A DNA stretch of 27,095 nucleotides from JAWODU01 sp046483125 (GCA_046483125.1 JAWODU010000089.1:1-27095), one strand, 5' to 3'. Positions 14,967 through 23,299 are shown, counted from the first letter of the stretch. The notes: a model not told the origin generated them from the sequence alone. Numbers and translations: made by a program.

Positions 14967-15509
14967 TCAGCGGTAGATCATCTGTCTGCTGTGCGTGCGA
15001 AGAGCCGTGGCGGGTCCGAGCACTTCCCTGAGCATTACGGCGCCGCGTACCGAAGAGGGGTTCTTCAGCATCCCGATAATCTGCGAGCGTAAATCCGAAC
15101 TCTTGCGCCTCGTGCCGCCGGTCTTTCTTTTTTCCTCGAACATCTGCCGCCTGGGAATGCGCCCCGCGGCCCGCGGCACGCTGAGTGCCGCTGAAGGAGG
15201 AGGCGCCGCCGGCACGGGAGGAGGCGCGGGTTGATTTCGGAGCCGGGCGGAGTATCGCGCGGGCTGTGCCCTCCGCGGCTTAGGCGCAGTCCCGGCAGGC
15301 CTCGTTTGAGGCTTCCGGTTAAGGCTTTTGAGAAAATCCTCCAGTTCGTCGGCGGGCGAGGACTCGCCCCCGCCCGAAGCAGGTTCGTCGCCTGCCGGAC
15401 GGCCGTCTTTCTTAACAGCCTTGGCGATCTGGGCAATGATCGTTACTACGACAACCAGAAACCAGAAAAGAGCTTCGCCGCTTACGCCGGCCTTTACGTG
15501 ATCGAACAT
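14967..15509 (-). CDS. Single-pass membrane protein of unknown function, last gene of the floA operon
   Basis: I do not recognise a named family for this 180-aa protein. One membrane helix lies near the N-terminus (ALFWFLVVVVTIIAQIAKAV, about 13-32). A long low-complexity linker rich in Pro, Ala, Arg and Gly follows (about 35-135). The C-terminus is compact and basic-amphipathic (LRSQIIGMLKNP, AVMLREVLGPATALR). The last segment looks conserved in style, so it may be a docking motif. The gene follows floA by 57 bp on the same strand and probably belongs to the nfeD-nfeD-floA operon. I infer a cytoplasmic C-terminal tail working with FloA at the membrane. Confidence 0.65.
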   Translation of the reverse strand: MFDHVKAGVSGEALFWFLVVVVTIIAQIAKAVKKDGRPAGDEPASGGGESSPADELEDFLKSLNRKPQTRPAGTAPKPRRAQPARYSARLRNQPAPPPVPAAPPPSAALSVPRAAGRIPRRQMFEEKRKTGGTRRKSSDLRSQIIGMLKNPSSVRGAVMLREVLGPATALRTHSRQMIYR

Positions 15510-15566
15510 ATCCTCACTTCCTGCTTGAAGAGGCGCCCGCCAGGCAGACGAACGCCCCTGGATTTT

Positions 15567-16601
15567 CTACTCGGTCGAAGGCTTCTCACCTTCTTCTTTT
15601 TCGCCTTCGCCGGCTATACTGCTTCGCATACTGGTGTCGGACTCGATGTTGCGCATATTGTAGTAGTCCATGACTCCGAGATTGCCCTCGCGGAAAGCCT
15701 GCGCCATGGCCCGGGGAACCTGAGCTTCGGCTTCAACCACCTTGGCGCGCATTTCCTGCACCCTGGCCTGCATTTCCTGCTCGCGGGCAACAGCCATGGC
15801 GCGCCTGCCCTCGGCCTCGGCCTGGCGCAACTGCTTGTCGGCTTCGGCCCGCTCGGTCTCAAGCATGGCGCCGACGTTGGCCACATCGGCGGCTCCGGCC
15901 ACGCTGATGTCTCCTATGTCGATGGAAACGATCTCAAAGCCGGTCTGGGCGTCGAGCCCGCTGTCCAGTACCCGCTTGCTGATGTGATCGGGATTTTCGA
16001 GAACGTGTTTGTACGTAGGCGAGGAACCGATGGCGCTGACTATTCCCTGTCCCACACGGGCCACGATGGTATCCTCCTGGGCGCCTCCGACGAGCCGCTC
16101 AATATTGGCTCTTACCGTAACCCTCGCCTTCACAAGAAGGCGAATGCCGTCCTTTGCAACGGCGTCCAGCATATCCATCTTGGTGGTGCCGACCTTGGGG
16201 CAGTCTATTACCTTGGGCTGAACGCTTGTGCGCACGGCCTCGAGAACGTCGCGGCCGGCAAGGTCAATTGCGGCCGCGCGCTGAAACGAAAGCGCTATGT
16301 TCGCCTTGTCCGCGGCAATAAGAGCGTTAACCACGTCTAAAACGTCGCCGCCAGCGAGGTAATGCGCTTCAAGAGGGTCCGTGTCGAGCGAAAGACCCGC
16401 CTTTATCACGCGTATCCTGGCGTCCACGATCAGGGTAGGGGGCACCCGGCGGAGTTTCATTCCGATAAGGGACCCGAGTGTTACCTTGGCGCCCGACATG
16501 AGGGCCCGTATCCATACTGCGAGAAAGTGAAAAAATATCGAAAGAAAGGCTATTACAAGCAGGCCGACTATAGCGAAAAGTACCACCAGAACCTTAGACA
16601 T
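15567..16601 (-). CDS. floA: Flotillin-like protein FloA (SPFH family)
   Basis: This 344-aa protein has an N-terminal hydrophobic hairpin (about residues 4-35), a conserved juxtamembrane segment with LGSLIGMKLRRVPP, an SPFH core (VDARIRVIKAGL, ALSFQRAAAIDLAGRDVLEAV) and a Glu/Ala-rich coiled-coil (residues about 230-310, ETERAEADKQLRQAEAEGRR). This matches bacterial FloA (YqfA of Bacillus), a scaffold of membrane microdomains. GGAG lies 9 nt before the ATG. The gene is 14 bp downstream of the short nfeD gene, the usual partner. The length is close to the family norm of about 330 aa. The cellular site is the cytoplasmic face of the inner membrane. Confidence 0.93.
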   Translation of the reverse strand: MSKVLVVLFAIVGLLVIAFLSIFFHFLAVWIRALMSGAKVTLGSLIGMKLRRVPPTLIVDARIRVIKAGLSLDTDPLEAHYLAGGDVLDVVNALIAADKANIALSFQRAAAIDLAGRDVLEAVRTSVQPKVIDCPKVGTTKMDMLDAVAKDGIRLLVKARVTVRANIERLVGGAQEDTIVARVGQGIVSAIGSSPTYKHVLENPDHISKRVLDSGLDAQTGFEIVSIDIGDISVAGAADVANVGAMLETERAEADKQLRQAEAEGRRAMAVAREQEMQARVQEMRAKVVEAEAQVPRAMAQAFREGNLGVMDYYNMRNIESDTSMRSSIAGEGEKEEGEKPSTE

Positions 16602-16615
16602 TATGACATTCTCCT

Positions 16616-17104
16616 TTATTCGGACGCGTTAAGTCTTACCACAACCCGGTTGGATTCCACCCGGGTAACCTTTACACTGCTTTCCCTGGAAATCATTTCC
16701 CCCTCTGTTATCACATCCACCCTCCTTCCGTCAATCCTCGCGAATCCCCCGGGACGCAGGTCGGAAAGGGTCTCTCCGGTCTTGCCCACTAACTCCGACA
16801 TGCCGTCCGCAACGCCTTTAGCGTCTTTGAGATCCCCGGCCACGGTCATTCTCTTCCCGATCCGCGTCCCTGGAAAATAATGCGCCCACAGATATATTAC
16901 AAACCCCACCAGCAGAATGATACCCACGGTCACATACCCGCCGACGGCAGGGCCGAAGGCGGCAAAAGCCAGTATTATCGCCCCGAAGAGAGCTATTCCT
17001 CCCATGAAGCCCAGGATACCGCCCGGAACAAAAATCTCCGCGCCCACAAGCACAAGCCCGGAAACGAGAAGTATAACGAAAAGCTGTGAACCGAAGTCGT
17101 TCAT
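16616..17104 (-). CDS. Short NfeD-family membrane protein
   Basis: This 162-aa protein has three or four hydrophobic helices (about residues 8-85, with FVPGGILGFMGGIALFG). A soluble C-terminal OB-fold domain follows (about 100-160), with GKTGETLSDLRPGGFARIDG and RVDVITEGEMI. That is the layout of short NfeD proteins that accompany flotillins. They lack the protease domain of the long NfeD type. It sits between long nfeD (19-bp gap) and floA (14-bp gap), so the three are almost certainly co-transcribed and may form a complex in membrane microdomains. Confidence 0.88.
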   Translation of the reverse strand: MNDFGSQLFVILLVSGLVLVGAEIFVPGGILGFMGGIALFGAIILAFAAFGPAVGGYVTVGIILLVGFVIYLWAHYFPGTRIGKRMTVAGDLKDAKGVADGMSELVGKTGETLSDLRPGGFARIDGRRVDVITEGEMISRESSVKVTRVESNRVVVRLNASE

Positions 17105-17123
17105 ACTTGTGCTCCTCTGATTC

Positions 17124-18554
17124 TCAGACCTCCCGGCGTTCCACCACTATCCTGTTGCCGTGCGTTTCGGCTATGACGACAGGAGTATCTTTTTCCACAA
17201 AATCTCCCCGGGCCACCACGTTAAGACGCCTGTCCCCGAAAATACCGATCCCCGAAGGCCGGAGCGGCGTCTGGGCTTTTCCTTCAAGCCCCACCAGGTC
17301 TTCAGTCGAGTCGGAGGCGCTGTACCCGTCTTCGGTCCTTGTCGCCGAAGACAGCATCAGCCTCTGAAATATATGCGTCCGGGGCAGAAAACGGGCAAGC
17401 AATATCATCAGAACCATCGAACCCGCGAATGAAAGGCCAAGATGAAAAACGGCTCTCTGTATCTGCTCTCCCGATATACTGTGCCACTCTCCGCCCGGGT
17501 AATGTTCCACCATCGCCATGCCAAGAGCGACCGTCATCAGAACAATACCCGATATCCCGGCGGCGCCGAATCCGGGAATCAGGAATATCTCCACGGCCAG
17601 CAGGGCAACGCCGGCAAAGAAGATAAGGAGCTCTTCCATGCCCGCAAGACCGGCAATGTTATGCCCCCAGAAGAATACTGCCAGGAAAAGCAGACCCAGA
17701 ATTCCGGGCACACCGAACCCGGGCGTCTTCATTTCGGCGTACAGTCCGGCCAGTCCTCCCATGAGGAAAAGAAAACTCATTACCTCGATCCATCGCGCGG
17801 CCTTTTCGGACCACGTTATTTCAAGACGTTTTACCCGGACCTTGCTTCTGCCTATAGTCTCCAGCAGTTCATCCAGACTGTTGACGGTGCCCTCCGAAAG
17901 CAGCGGCTCCTCTTTGCCGTCTCTCTGCACCATTCTCTCGGCTTCCTTGTTCGTCATAGTAAGCAGACGGCCCTTCGGGCTAATTACTTCGTCTCCAATT
18001 TTGTATTCGATCTCCCTGCGCACCATCGCACTGGCCAGTTCCGTATCGTGGCCGGAAGTTTCCGCGGCGCGTCTTATCAGGGAATCGACGTAAGAAGTCA
18101 TTTTCTCTTCGACCGCATCCGGCATTTCCTGCACACCCCCCATGGGAGAGGCCATCAGCGGAGTAGCCGCGCCGATACTGCTTCCCGGGGCCATATATAT
18201 GTGATCGGTGGCCAGGGCTATTACGGCGCCCGCTGAAATCGCTTCGGGATTGACGTAGGTGTAGGTAGGAATGTCCACATCGCGGAGTATCCGCAGTATC
18301 TCTTCGACGATTTCCTTGGCGGCGTCCAGGCGTCCGCCTGGCGTATCCATGTCGAATATTACCGCGCCCGCGTCGTGCTCCGCCGCCTCGGTCACTCCGC
18401 GGCGCACCACGTACACAAGTCCGCGCTCGATTGTGCCCTTCACGGGTATGACGTAGGTATCTTCGGCCGCAGAGGCCGGGAGAATTCCCACGGGCACAAA
18501 CAACTGAGCGCACATACACCCAATCAGGCCGGCCAAACAAATATGTGGTCTCAT
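17124..18554 (-). CDS. Long NfeD-family protein with ClpP-class serine protease domain
   Basis: This 476-aa precursor has a signal peptide ending near PASAAED (about residue 31). A ClpP/SppA-like domain follows (about 35-230) with DTPGGRLDAAK and YVNPEAISAGA, where S107 is the likely nucleophile, and K151 (VEEKM) is the likely base; their spacing fits the Ser-Lys dyad known for archaeal PH1510. Then come four or five membrane helices (about 255-390) and a C-terminal OB-fold (about 415-476). The homologue is YqeZ of Bacillus, upstream of floA. The frame extends to 18788, but upstream codons lack signal-peptide character and overlap the divergent SDR gene. The ATG at 18554 has no Shine-Dalgarno; a small inverted repeat abuts it. 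Confidence 0.9.
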   Translation of the reverse strand: MRPHICLAGLIGCMCAQLFVPVGILPASAAEDTYVIPVKGTIERGLVYVVRRGVTEAAEHDAGAVIFDMDTPGGRLDAAKEIVEEILRILRDVDIPTYTYVNPEAISAGAVIALATDHIYMAPGSSIGAATPLMASPMGGVQEMPDAVEEKMTSYVDSLIRRAAETSGHDTELASAMVRREIEYKIGDEVISPKGRLLTMTNKEAERMVQRDGKEEPLLSEGTVNSLDELLETIGRSKVRVKRLEITWSEKAARWIEVMSFLFLMGGLAGLYAEMKTPGFGVPGILGLLFLAVFFWGHNIAGLAGMEELLIFFAGVALLAVEIFLIPGFGAAGISGIVLMTVALGMAMVEHYPGGEWHSISGEQIQRAVFHLGLSFAGSMVLMILLARFLPRTHIFQRLMLSSATRTEDGYSASDSTEDLVGLEGKAQTPLRPSGIGIFGDRRLNVVARGDFVEKDTPVVIAETHGNRIVVERREV

Positions 18555-18592
18555 TGCACGGAATTGTGCATAATCACTTCTGGAAATTCCAG
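18555..18592. promoter_or_regulatory. Two small inverted repeats between divergent nfeD and SDR genes
   Basis: TGCAC/GTGCA (18555-18570, 6-nt spacer) directly abuts the nfeD start codon on the minus strand. CTGGAAATTCCAG (18580-18592) is a 13-bp palindrome. The gap is only 78 bp and must hold both divergent promoters, so these could be operators or, for the first, an RNA hairpin at the nfeD start. CATAAT at 18569-18574 resembles a -10 box for the SDR operon but lacks a good -35. Confidence 0.35.
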
Positions 18593-18632
18593 CTTTATTG
18601 CAAAAAAAATGGCGGAAGGAGGAGAGGCAGAA

Positions 18633-19409
18633 ATGGACGGCCGGGCTCATACGGTTCTGGTAACGGGCGGGGCGGTGCGCATCGGCCGGCGCATATGTGA
18701 AGAACTGGCGGGGAAAGGCTGGAACGTTATTGTCCATTACCGGCATTCGAAGAAAGAAGCCGAAAGCCTGGTGCGGAAACTGGATCATGGCGGAACCGTA
18801 AAGGCGGTAAGCCTGGCGGCGGACCTCGATTCCGCTGAAGAATGCGGAACTTTAATAAAACGTGCCGACAAAGCCATCGAGGGTCTGGATATGCTGGTAA
18901 ACAACGCCGCGGTCTTTCACCGGGACGCTTTTGATTCCTTCACGCGCGAAGACCTTGCCCGGGAAATAACGCCTAATTTCATGGTCCCCGTCATTCTCAC
19001 CCGAGAGCTGGCCCGGCTGGTGAAATCCAGACCGGGGCAAACCGCGCGGACCCCGTCGCCTGAAGGACGCGTGGTAAACATACTGGACACCCGCATTGCC
19101 GGAATGGACAATACATGCGTGCCGTACCGGCTTTCCAAGAAAATGCTGGCGGACTTCACCCGCGCGGCGGCCCTGGAACTTGCGCCGGAAATAGCGGTAA
19201 ACGGGGTGGCTCCGGGGCCGGTCCTGCCCCCTTCGGACAGCGGAATCGGCGAATCCGAGGACGTGCCTCCCGAGCTGGCCGGTCCCATTCCTCTGGACCG
19301 GACACCCGCACCGGTTGAGGTCGCAACGGCCGTAGCCTTTCTGCTGGAATCCGATTCCATCACAGGCGACATACTCTTTGTGGACGGCGGACAGCATTTA
19401 ATCGGATGA
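18633..19409 (+). CDS. Short-chain dehydrogenase, pteridine reductase/FolM-like
   Basis: This 258-aa protein has the SDR Rossmann motif in the TGxxxRIG form (TGGAVRIG, residues 11-18), typical of pteridine reductases PTR1 and FolM rather than of the common TGxxxGIG SDRs. It also has LVNNAA and the catalytic Y165-x3-K169 (YRLSK). Such enzymes reduce dihydrobiopterin or dihydromonapterin, or dihydrofolate as an alternative to FolA. The next gene is folB, which supports a pterin role. The frame opens at 18375; AAGGAGGAG at 18616-18624, 8 nt before ATG 18633, fixes the start. An in-frame ATG at 18609 would put this strong site inside the gene. The precise pterin substrate is inferred. Confidence 0.82.
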   Translation: MDGRAHTVLVTGGAVRIGRRICEELAGKGWNVIVHYRHSKKEAESLVRKLDHGGTVKAVSLAADLDSAEECGTLIKRADKAIEGLDMLVNNAAVFHRDAFDSFTREDLAREITPNFMVPVILTRELARLVKSRPGQTARTPSPEGRVVNILDTRIAGMDNTCVPYRLSKKMLADFTRAAALELAPEIAVNGVAPGPVLPPSDSGIGESEDVPPELAGPIPLDRTPAPVEVATAVAFLLESDSITGDILFVDGGQHLIG

Positions 19410-19431
19410 CGGATAACGGAAGGCACGGCTA

Positions 19432-19797
19432 ATGGACGCTATACACATACGGGATCTGGCCATTGAATGCATTATCGGAACGGAAGAGAAAGAGAGAAAA
19501 ACAACGCAGACCGTGGTCATCAATCTTACGCTGGAATGCGACCTGGCCAAGGCGTCGCGCACGGACTGGCTGGAAGACACTCTCGACTACAAGGCCCTGA
19601 AACAGGAGCTGGCGGCTTTTATTTCCAGGACCCGTTTCTTCCTGATCGAAAAACTCGCGGCGGAAATCGCCTCTTTCTGCCTGAAAAAAAGGCCTGTCTC
19701 ATCCGTGCAGGTAACCGTTGACAAGCCAGGGGCGCTTACCGGAGCGCGCAGTGTCGCGGTTGAATTGAAACGGTCAAACCGCAAACAGCAGGCATGA
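19432..19797 (+). CDS. folB: Dihydroneopterin aldolase FolB
   Basis: This 121-aa protein is the size of a single FolB subunit. It converts 7,8-dihydroneopterin to 6-hydroxymethyl-7,8-dihydropterin and glycolaldehyde in folate synthesis, and may epimerise to monapterin. The sequence opens DAIHIRDLAIECIIG. By alignment to E. coli FolB, E21 is the substrate-binding Glu, Y53 (DYKALK) the active-site Tyr and K98 (VTVDKPGAL) the catalytic Lys. It starts 22 bp after the SDR gene, and its TGA overlaps the ATG of the next gene (ATGA), indicating translational coupling. The short gaps point to one operon of SDR, folB and Mur-like ligase. Confidence 0.93.
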   Translation: MDAIHIRDLAIECIIGTEEKERKTTQTVVINLTLECDLAKASRTDWLEDTLDYKALKQELAAFISRTRFFLIEKLAAEIASFCLKKRPVSSVQVTVDKPGALTGARSVAVELKRSNRKQQA

Positions 19798-21134
19798 AAG
19801 TTCCCGCCTCAATCCCGCCGCCCGGCAGTACTTGTCATCTCTCAGGCGCCGCGGGCGCAGGAATGAACGCGCTCGCCCAGGTACTGTCGGGGATGGGCTG
19901 TAACGTAAGCGCTTCGGACAGGTCCAGGGACGACGGCCGAGCGCCGGATGTCGTAAACAAACTCGCGCGGTCCGGAGTGTCGTTCTATCCCCAGGACGGA
20001 AGTGGAATAACGACGGAAACCTTCTGCCTGATCGCGAGCTCCGCCGTCGAAGAGGGAAACCCGGACATAACAAAGGCGCGGGCCCTGAAGATACCTTGTT
20101 TTCTGCGTGGTGAAATACTCGCTGAACTTTGCGCGTGCAAAGAGTCCGTCGCGGTAAGCGGCACCTCCGGGAAAAGCACCGTGGCGGCCATGATCGGCTG
20201 GATACTCGAAAAAACCGGAATGGACCCCGTTGTGGTCAACGGGGCCCCGGTTTTGAACTGGACCGGCGAAAACAGGATCGGAAACGTGCGATGGAGCACG
20301 TCGGATCTGTGGGTACTGGAAGCCGATGAAAGCGATTCTCTGCTTCCGCGTTACCGGCCGGCTTACGCCGTAATAACGAATATCTCAACCGATCATTTTG
20401 ATGTCGCGAAAGCCCGTTACCTGTTCTCGGATTTCGCGCAAAGCGCACGCGCCTGGGTTTTGGATATGAGCATCCCGGAAGCTTTCGAAGAATTCGAGGC
20501 GCCCGGCTCAGCTCGCGGTCAGGGCAGATTTACTTACCGCGACACCCGGTTCACGGTGAACCTTCCGGGGCGGCATAACCTGGAAAATGCTTTTTGCGCC
20601 CTGCGCGTGTGCGAGGAACTCGGGTGCAGGCCCGAGAGTGCCCTCGAGCCGCTGGCGGCATTCAAGGGCATTGCAAGAAGACTGGAAATCACGGGAAGGT
20701 CGGGCGGAGTTACCGTAATAGACGACTACGCCCACAATCCGGCCAAGATCAGGGCGGCGTGGCGGGCCGTCGCCCCCGACTGCGAACATGTTCTGGCGGT
20801 CTGGCGGCCGCACGGCTTCGGACCGCTGAGAAAGATGATGGAAGAACTGACTGAGGCTTTTGAGGAAGTTGCCCGCCGTACCGATCGTCTTTTCGTTCTC
20901 CCCGTTTACGACGCTGGGGGCACAACAGACCGGTCAGTAAATTCCGATGTCCTTGTAAAGAATCTGCGGGAAAAGGGAGTAAACGCGGAGTATATTGATT
21001 CACGCAACGCCCTTTACGAACGGCTTCCCGCTTTGACACGGCCGGGCGATACTGTTCTCTCTATGGGCGCCCGCGATCCGGATCTTCCGCTTCAGGCGCG
21101 GACAATACTGGGTTCTCTTCCTCGTCACCGCTGA
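19794..21134 (+). CDS. Divergent MurC/Mpl-like Mur ligase, substrate uncertain
   Basis: This 446-aa protein has the three Mur ligase domains: an N-terminal Rossmann domain with a GAAGAGM loop, a central ATPase with GTSGKST (123-129) and EADESD (176-181), and a C-terminal domain with DDYAHNP (310-316). The N-terminal domain is MurC-like, not FolC-like. Compared with canonical MurC, GTHGKT is GTSGKS, YAHHP is YAHNP and the FQPHRY-type motif is WRPHGFGP. MurC adds L-alanine to UDP-MurNAc; the changes suggest a paralogue joining an amino acid or peptide to a different acid. It overlaps folB by 4 nt. Its last 74 nt overlap the convergent membrane-protein gene. The enzyme should be cytoplasmic and ATP-dependent. 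Confidence 0.8.
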   Translation: MKVPASIPPPGSTCHLSGAAGAGMNALAQVLSGMGCNVSASDRSRDDGRAPDVVNKLARSGVSFYPQDGSGITTETFCLIASSAVEEGNPDITKARALKIPCFLRGEILAELCACKESVAVSGTSGKSTVAAMIGWILEKTGMDPVVVNGAPVLNWTGENRIGNVRWSTSDLWVLEADESDSLLPRYRPAYAVITNISTDHFDVAKARYLFSDFAQSARAWVLDMSIPEAFEEFEAPGSARGQGRFTYRDTRFTVNLPGRHNLENAFCALRVCEELGCRPESALEPLAAFKGIARRLEITGRSGGVTVIDDYAHNPAKIRAAWRAVAPDCEHVLAVWRPHGFGPLRKMMEELTEAFEEVARRTDRLFVLPVYDAGGTTDRSVNSDVLVKNLREKGVNAEYIDSRNALYERLPALTRPGDTVLSMGARDPDLPLQARTILGSLPRHR

Positions 21135-22362
21135 GGTACTGCGGCGTGCCTCCGTAAAACAGAAAGACAACTCCTCCGAAAAGGCTCCAGAAAACCATGC
21201 CGGCATACAGGAGAAGCGAAAGCGCGAAAGCCTTCGTCGCGGTAACGCCGGCTATGCCCAGGTAGGTAATCGCGGCAAATTCGCGAAGTCCCAGTCCGCC
21301 CGGGGTGATTGGAATTGAGCCTATGGCCGTAATCGGAGGCCCGAGGGACAGGTAGTCTATGAAACGCAGATCCACAAGCAGGGCCTCGCCGAGAAAAGTC
21401 ATCATCGCAATCAGCATCAGATGGTTTACAATCGAAAGCCCGAGCGTTCGGGCAAGCAGTGACGGATGGGTCAGACAAATATAAAACGAATTGTATATCC
21501 TGATAAACAGCATGCCGAAGGGTGTCCGGCCGGCTTTTCCAAGAAAACTCCGCATACCTCCCATTCTGTTTACGATAAGCATAACAATGTAGACAAGTAC
21601 CGCCCCCGCCGTAAGCAGGGCCAGGAAATAAAGCGCGTATTCCGTTTTCGGGTCGGCGAGGAAGAACCGCAGGCGCGAAAGCATGACCGCCGTAGCAAGC
21701 AGAATCAGCGCAAAGAGGCCTACGACCCTGTCTATGAACACCGTAGAGACCGCTTCGGCCTTTCTGTGGCCGGTTTCCCGCGATACGTACACCGCCTTTA
21801 TCAGGTCACCGCCCGTGGCTCCGAACATGAACGCATTGAAAAAATGCCCTATGAAATACAGTACCCACGCTCTCGCGGCGGTAAGCTCGATGCCCTGCGC
21901 TCGCAGTATAAGGCGCCATCTCAGCGAGCAGGCGCAAAGACAGCCGAAGAAGCACAGAAGCGCCGCCGCCAGCAGTACGGGATGCTCCAAAGCCGAGCCG
22001 AATGCTCCCAGAAGAAGGCGGATTCCCCTGGTGATCCTTGTGGAACTGTAGGGTATCCGTTCCGGACCACTGCCTTCTTTTATCTCAAGGACGCCGGAAG
22101 AAGGAATGGCTTCTTCATCCCGAATTTCCGGCAGGCCCTCCAGAAGCATACCTTTGTCTCGAACGTCCAGAACCGTGACCTTGTTGGTCACCCCGGGCCC
22201 CGCAAGAACATAAACCGAACCGGCAGTGGTTTCCGCCGGTTCTCCGAGACGAAAATCAACCCGGATGGAGCTCTGGTTGATATTATGCAGGATGAAGAGA
22301 AGTATCCCCGCACCGATAAACGGTCTCAGCCAGGCAAACGCTGTTTTCCATATCCGTTTCAT
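21061..22362 (-). CDS. Flippase-like membrane protein (LPG synthase TM region / UPF0104 type)
   Basis: This 433-aa polytopic protein begins with one helix (about 13-26). A polar segment of roughly 85 residues (about 27-112) follows, then about seven or eight helices with the AglD/YbhN/MprF-like pattern: LRWRLILRAQGI, HFFNAFMFGATGGDLIKAVYVSRE, STVFIDRVVGLFAL, and the late SIPITPGGLGLREFA motif. Families with this region include lipid or glycolipid flippases and transferases. The synthase catalytic domain of MprF is absent, so I do not call it a lysyl-PG synthase. It is the last gene of the GDP-rhamnose cluster, ATGA-coupled to rmd, so a role in moving a rhamnosylated lipid or polymer is plausible. 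The long extracytoplasmic insertion is unusual. Confidence 0.75.
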   Translation of the reverse strand: MKRIWKTAFAWLRPFIGAGILLFILHNINQSSIRVDFRLGEPAETTAGSVYVLAGPGVTNKVTVLDVRDKGMLLEGLPEIRDEEAIPSSGVLEIKEGSGPERIPYSSTRITRGIRLLLGAFGSALEHPVLLAAALLCFFGCLCACSLRWRLILRAQGIELTAARAWVLYFIGHFFNAFMFGATGGDLIKAVYVSRETGHRKAEAVSTVFIDRVVGLFALILLATAVMLSRLRFFLADPKTEYALYFLALLTAGAVLVYIVMLIVNRMGGMRSFLGKAGRTPFGMLFIRIYNSFYICLTHPSLLARTLGLSIVNHLMLIAMMTFLGEALLVDLRFIDYLSLGPPITAIGSIPITPGGLGLREFAAITYLGIAGVTATKAFALSLLLYAGMVFWSLFGGVVFLFYGGTPQYLSGDEEENPVLSAPEAEDPDRGRP

Positions 22363-23276
22363 TGAAGCGCGCCAAGCATGCCGTTCAGGGTTTGTTCAAA
22401 TTCTATTTCCGCACTCCAGCCGGTATCATTCACAAGCTTTTCCACGTTCAAATTGGGTGAACGGTCAGTCGGCCTTTGCCTGTCCGAGTCGGCACGGGGG
22501 AGGGGCTTAACCCCTGCCAGACCGCCGAGCATCCCGAGCAGGCCCCCGATCTTCACCCTCTTCCGAGACGACAGGTTATACGCCTCTCCCGCGCGGCCTT
22601 TCTCAAGGAGCAGAAGATAGGCCCGGACAACATCCCTGACATCGAGAAAATGCCTTTCACTTTCCAGGTTACCCGTCTCTATTTCAACACTGGAACCCTT
22701 TGGAGCCGCGGCGACCTGGGCCGCGAGGGAGGCGGTTACAAACGAGGGCGACTGGCCCGGGCCGGTGTGGTTGTTGGGTCTTACAGTCATGACCTGCATG
22801 TCGTAAGAGCGGGCGTATCCGAGCGCCATAAGGTCGGCCGCCGCCTTCGACGCCCCGTATGTCGAAGAGGGTTCAAGCATTTCGTCCTCGGTCAGGGCAT
22901 GGTCGTCCCCGGGAATTTTGTAAACCCGGGCAGAAGACACTACAAGTATCCTCGCGTCTGCCGAACGGCGCCTGAACGCTTCCAGAACGTTAAGCGTGCC
23001 GAGAACGTTGACGCCGAACATCAGGGTCGGGTCCCCGGACCCCGCGGGAACATAGGAAACGGCTCCGAGATGAACGCACGACTCGGCTTTCGCGCGCGCA
23101 ACCATACTGTCCACGGCCGAAGGATCACGAAGATCCGCCGGAATCGAATCCGCGGCTCCTTCCACCTCAGCGGACAGGCTGTTATCGGAAACCACAGGCA
23201 CGTGGCCCCGGTTCGCCAGGAGACGCACCAGGTGCCGCCCGGCAAATCCTCCGCCACCGGTCACCAATACGCGCAT
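22359..23276 (-). CDS. rmd: GDP-4-dehydro-6-deoxy-D-mannose reductase (RMD-like)
   Basis: This 305-aa extended SDR has the NAD(P)-binding TGGGGFAG (6-13), catalytic S115 (VVSSA), Y140 and K144 (STYGASK), and an RHFLDVRDVVRAYLLLLEKG segment typical of RMD enzymes. RMD reduces the GDP-4-keto intermediate made by Gmd to GDP-D-rhamnose. Gmd is encoded directly upstream with a 23-bp gap, which strongly supports the assignment over a generic UDP-sugar epimerase. Its TGA overlaps the ATG of the membrane-protein gene by 4 nt. The enzyme is cytoplasmic. The reductase stereochemistry (D-rhamnose against 6-deoxy-D-talose) cannot be settled from sequence alone. Confidence 0.82.
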   Translation of the reverse strand: MRVLVTGGGGFAGRHLVRLLANRGHVPVVSDNSLSAEVEGAADSIPADLRDPSAVDSMVARAKAESCVHLGAVSYVPAGSGDPTLMFGVNVLGTLNVLEAFRRRSADARILVVSSARVYKIPGDDHALTEDEMLEPSSTYGASKAAADLMALGYARSYDMQVMTVRPNNHTGPGQSPSFVTASLAAQVAAAPKGSSVEIETGNLESERHFLDVRDVVRAYLLLLEKGRAGEAYNLSSRKRVKIGGLLGMLGGLAGVKPLPRADSDRQRPTDRSPNLNVEKLVNDTGWSAEIEFEQTLNGMLGALQ

Positions 23277-23299
23277 ATTTTCCCGTTGTCTTCGGCTGG

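Noticed and set aside
19794..21134. Folylpolyglutamate synthase (FolC), suggested by the folB neighbour
   Set aside because: The N-terminal Rossmann domain with a GAAGAGM loop and the EADESD motif are of MurC/Mpl type, not FolC.
21061..22362. Lysylphosphatidylglycerol synthase (MprF)
   Set aside because: Only the flippase-like membrane region is present; the C-terminal aminoacyl-transferase domain is missing.
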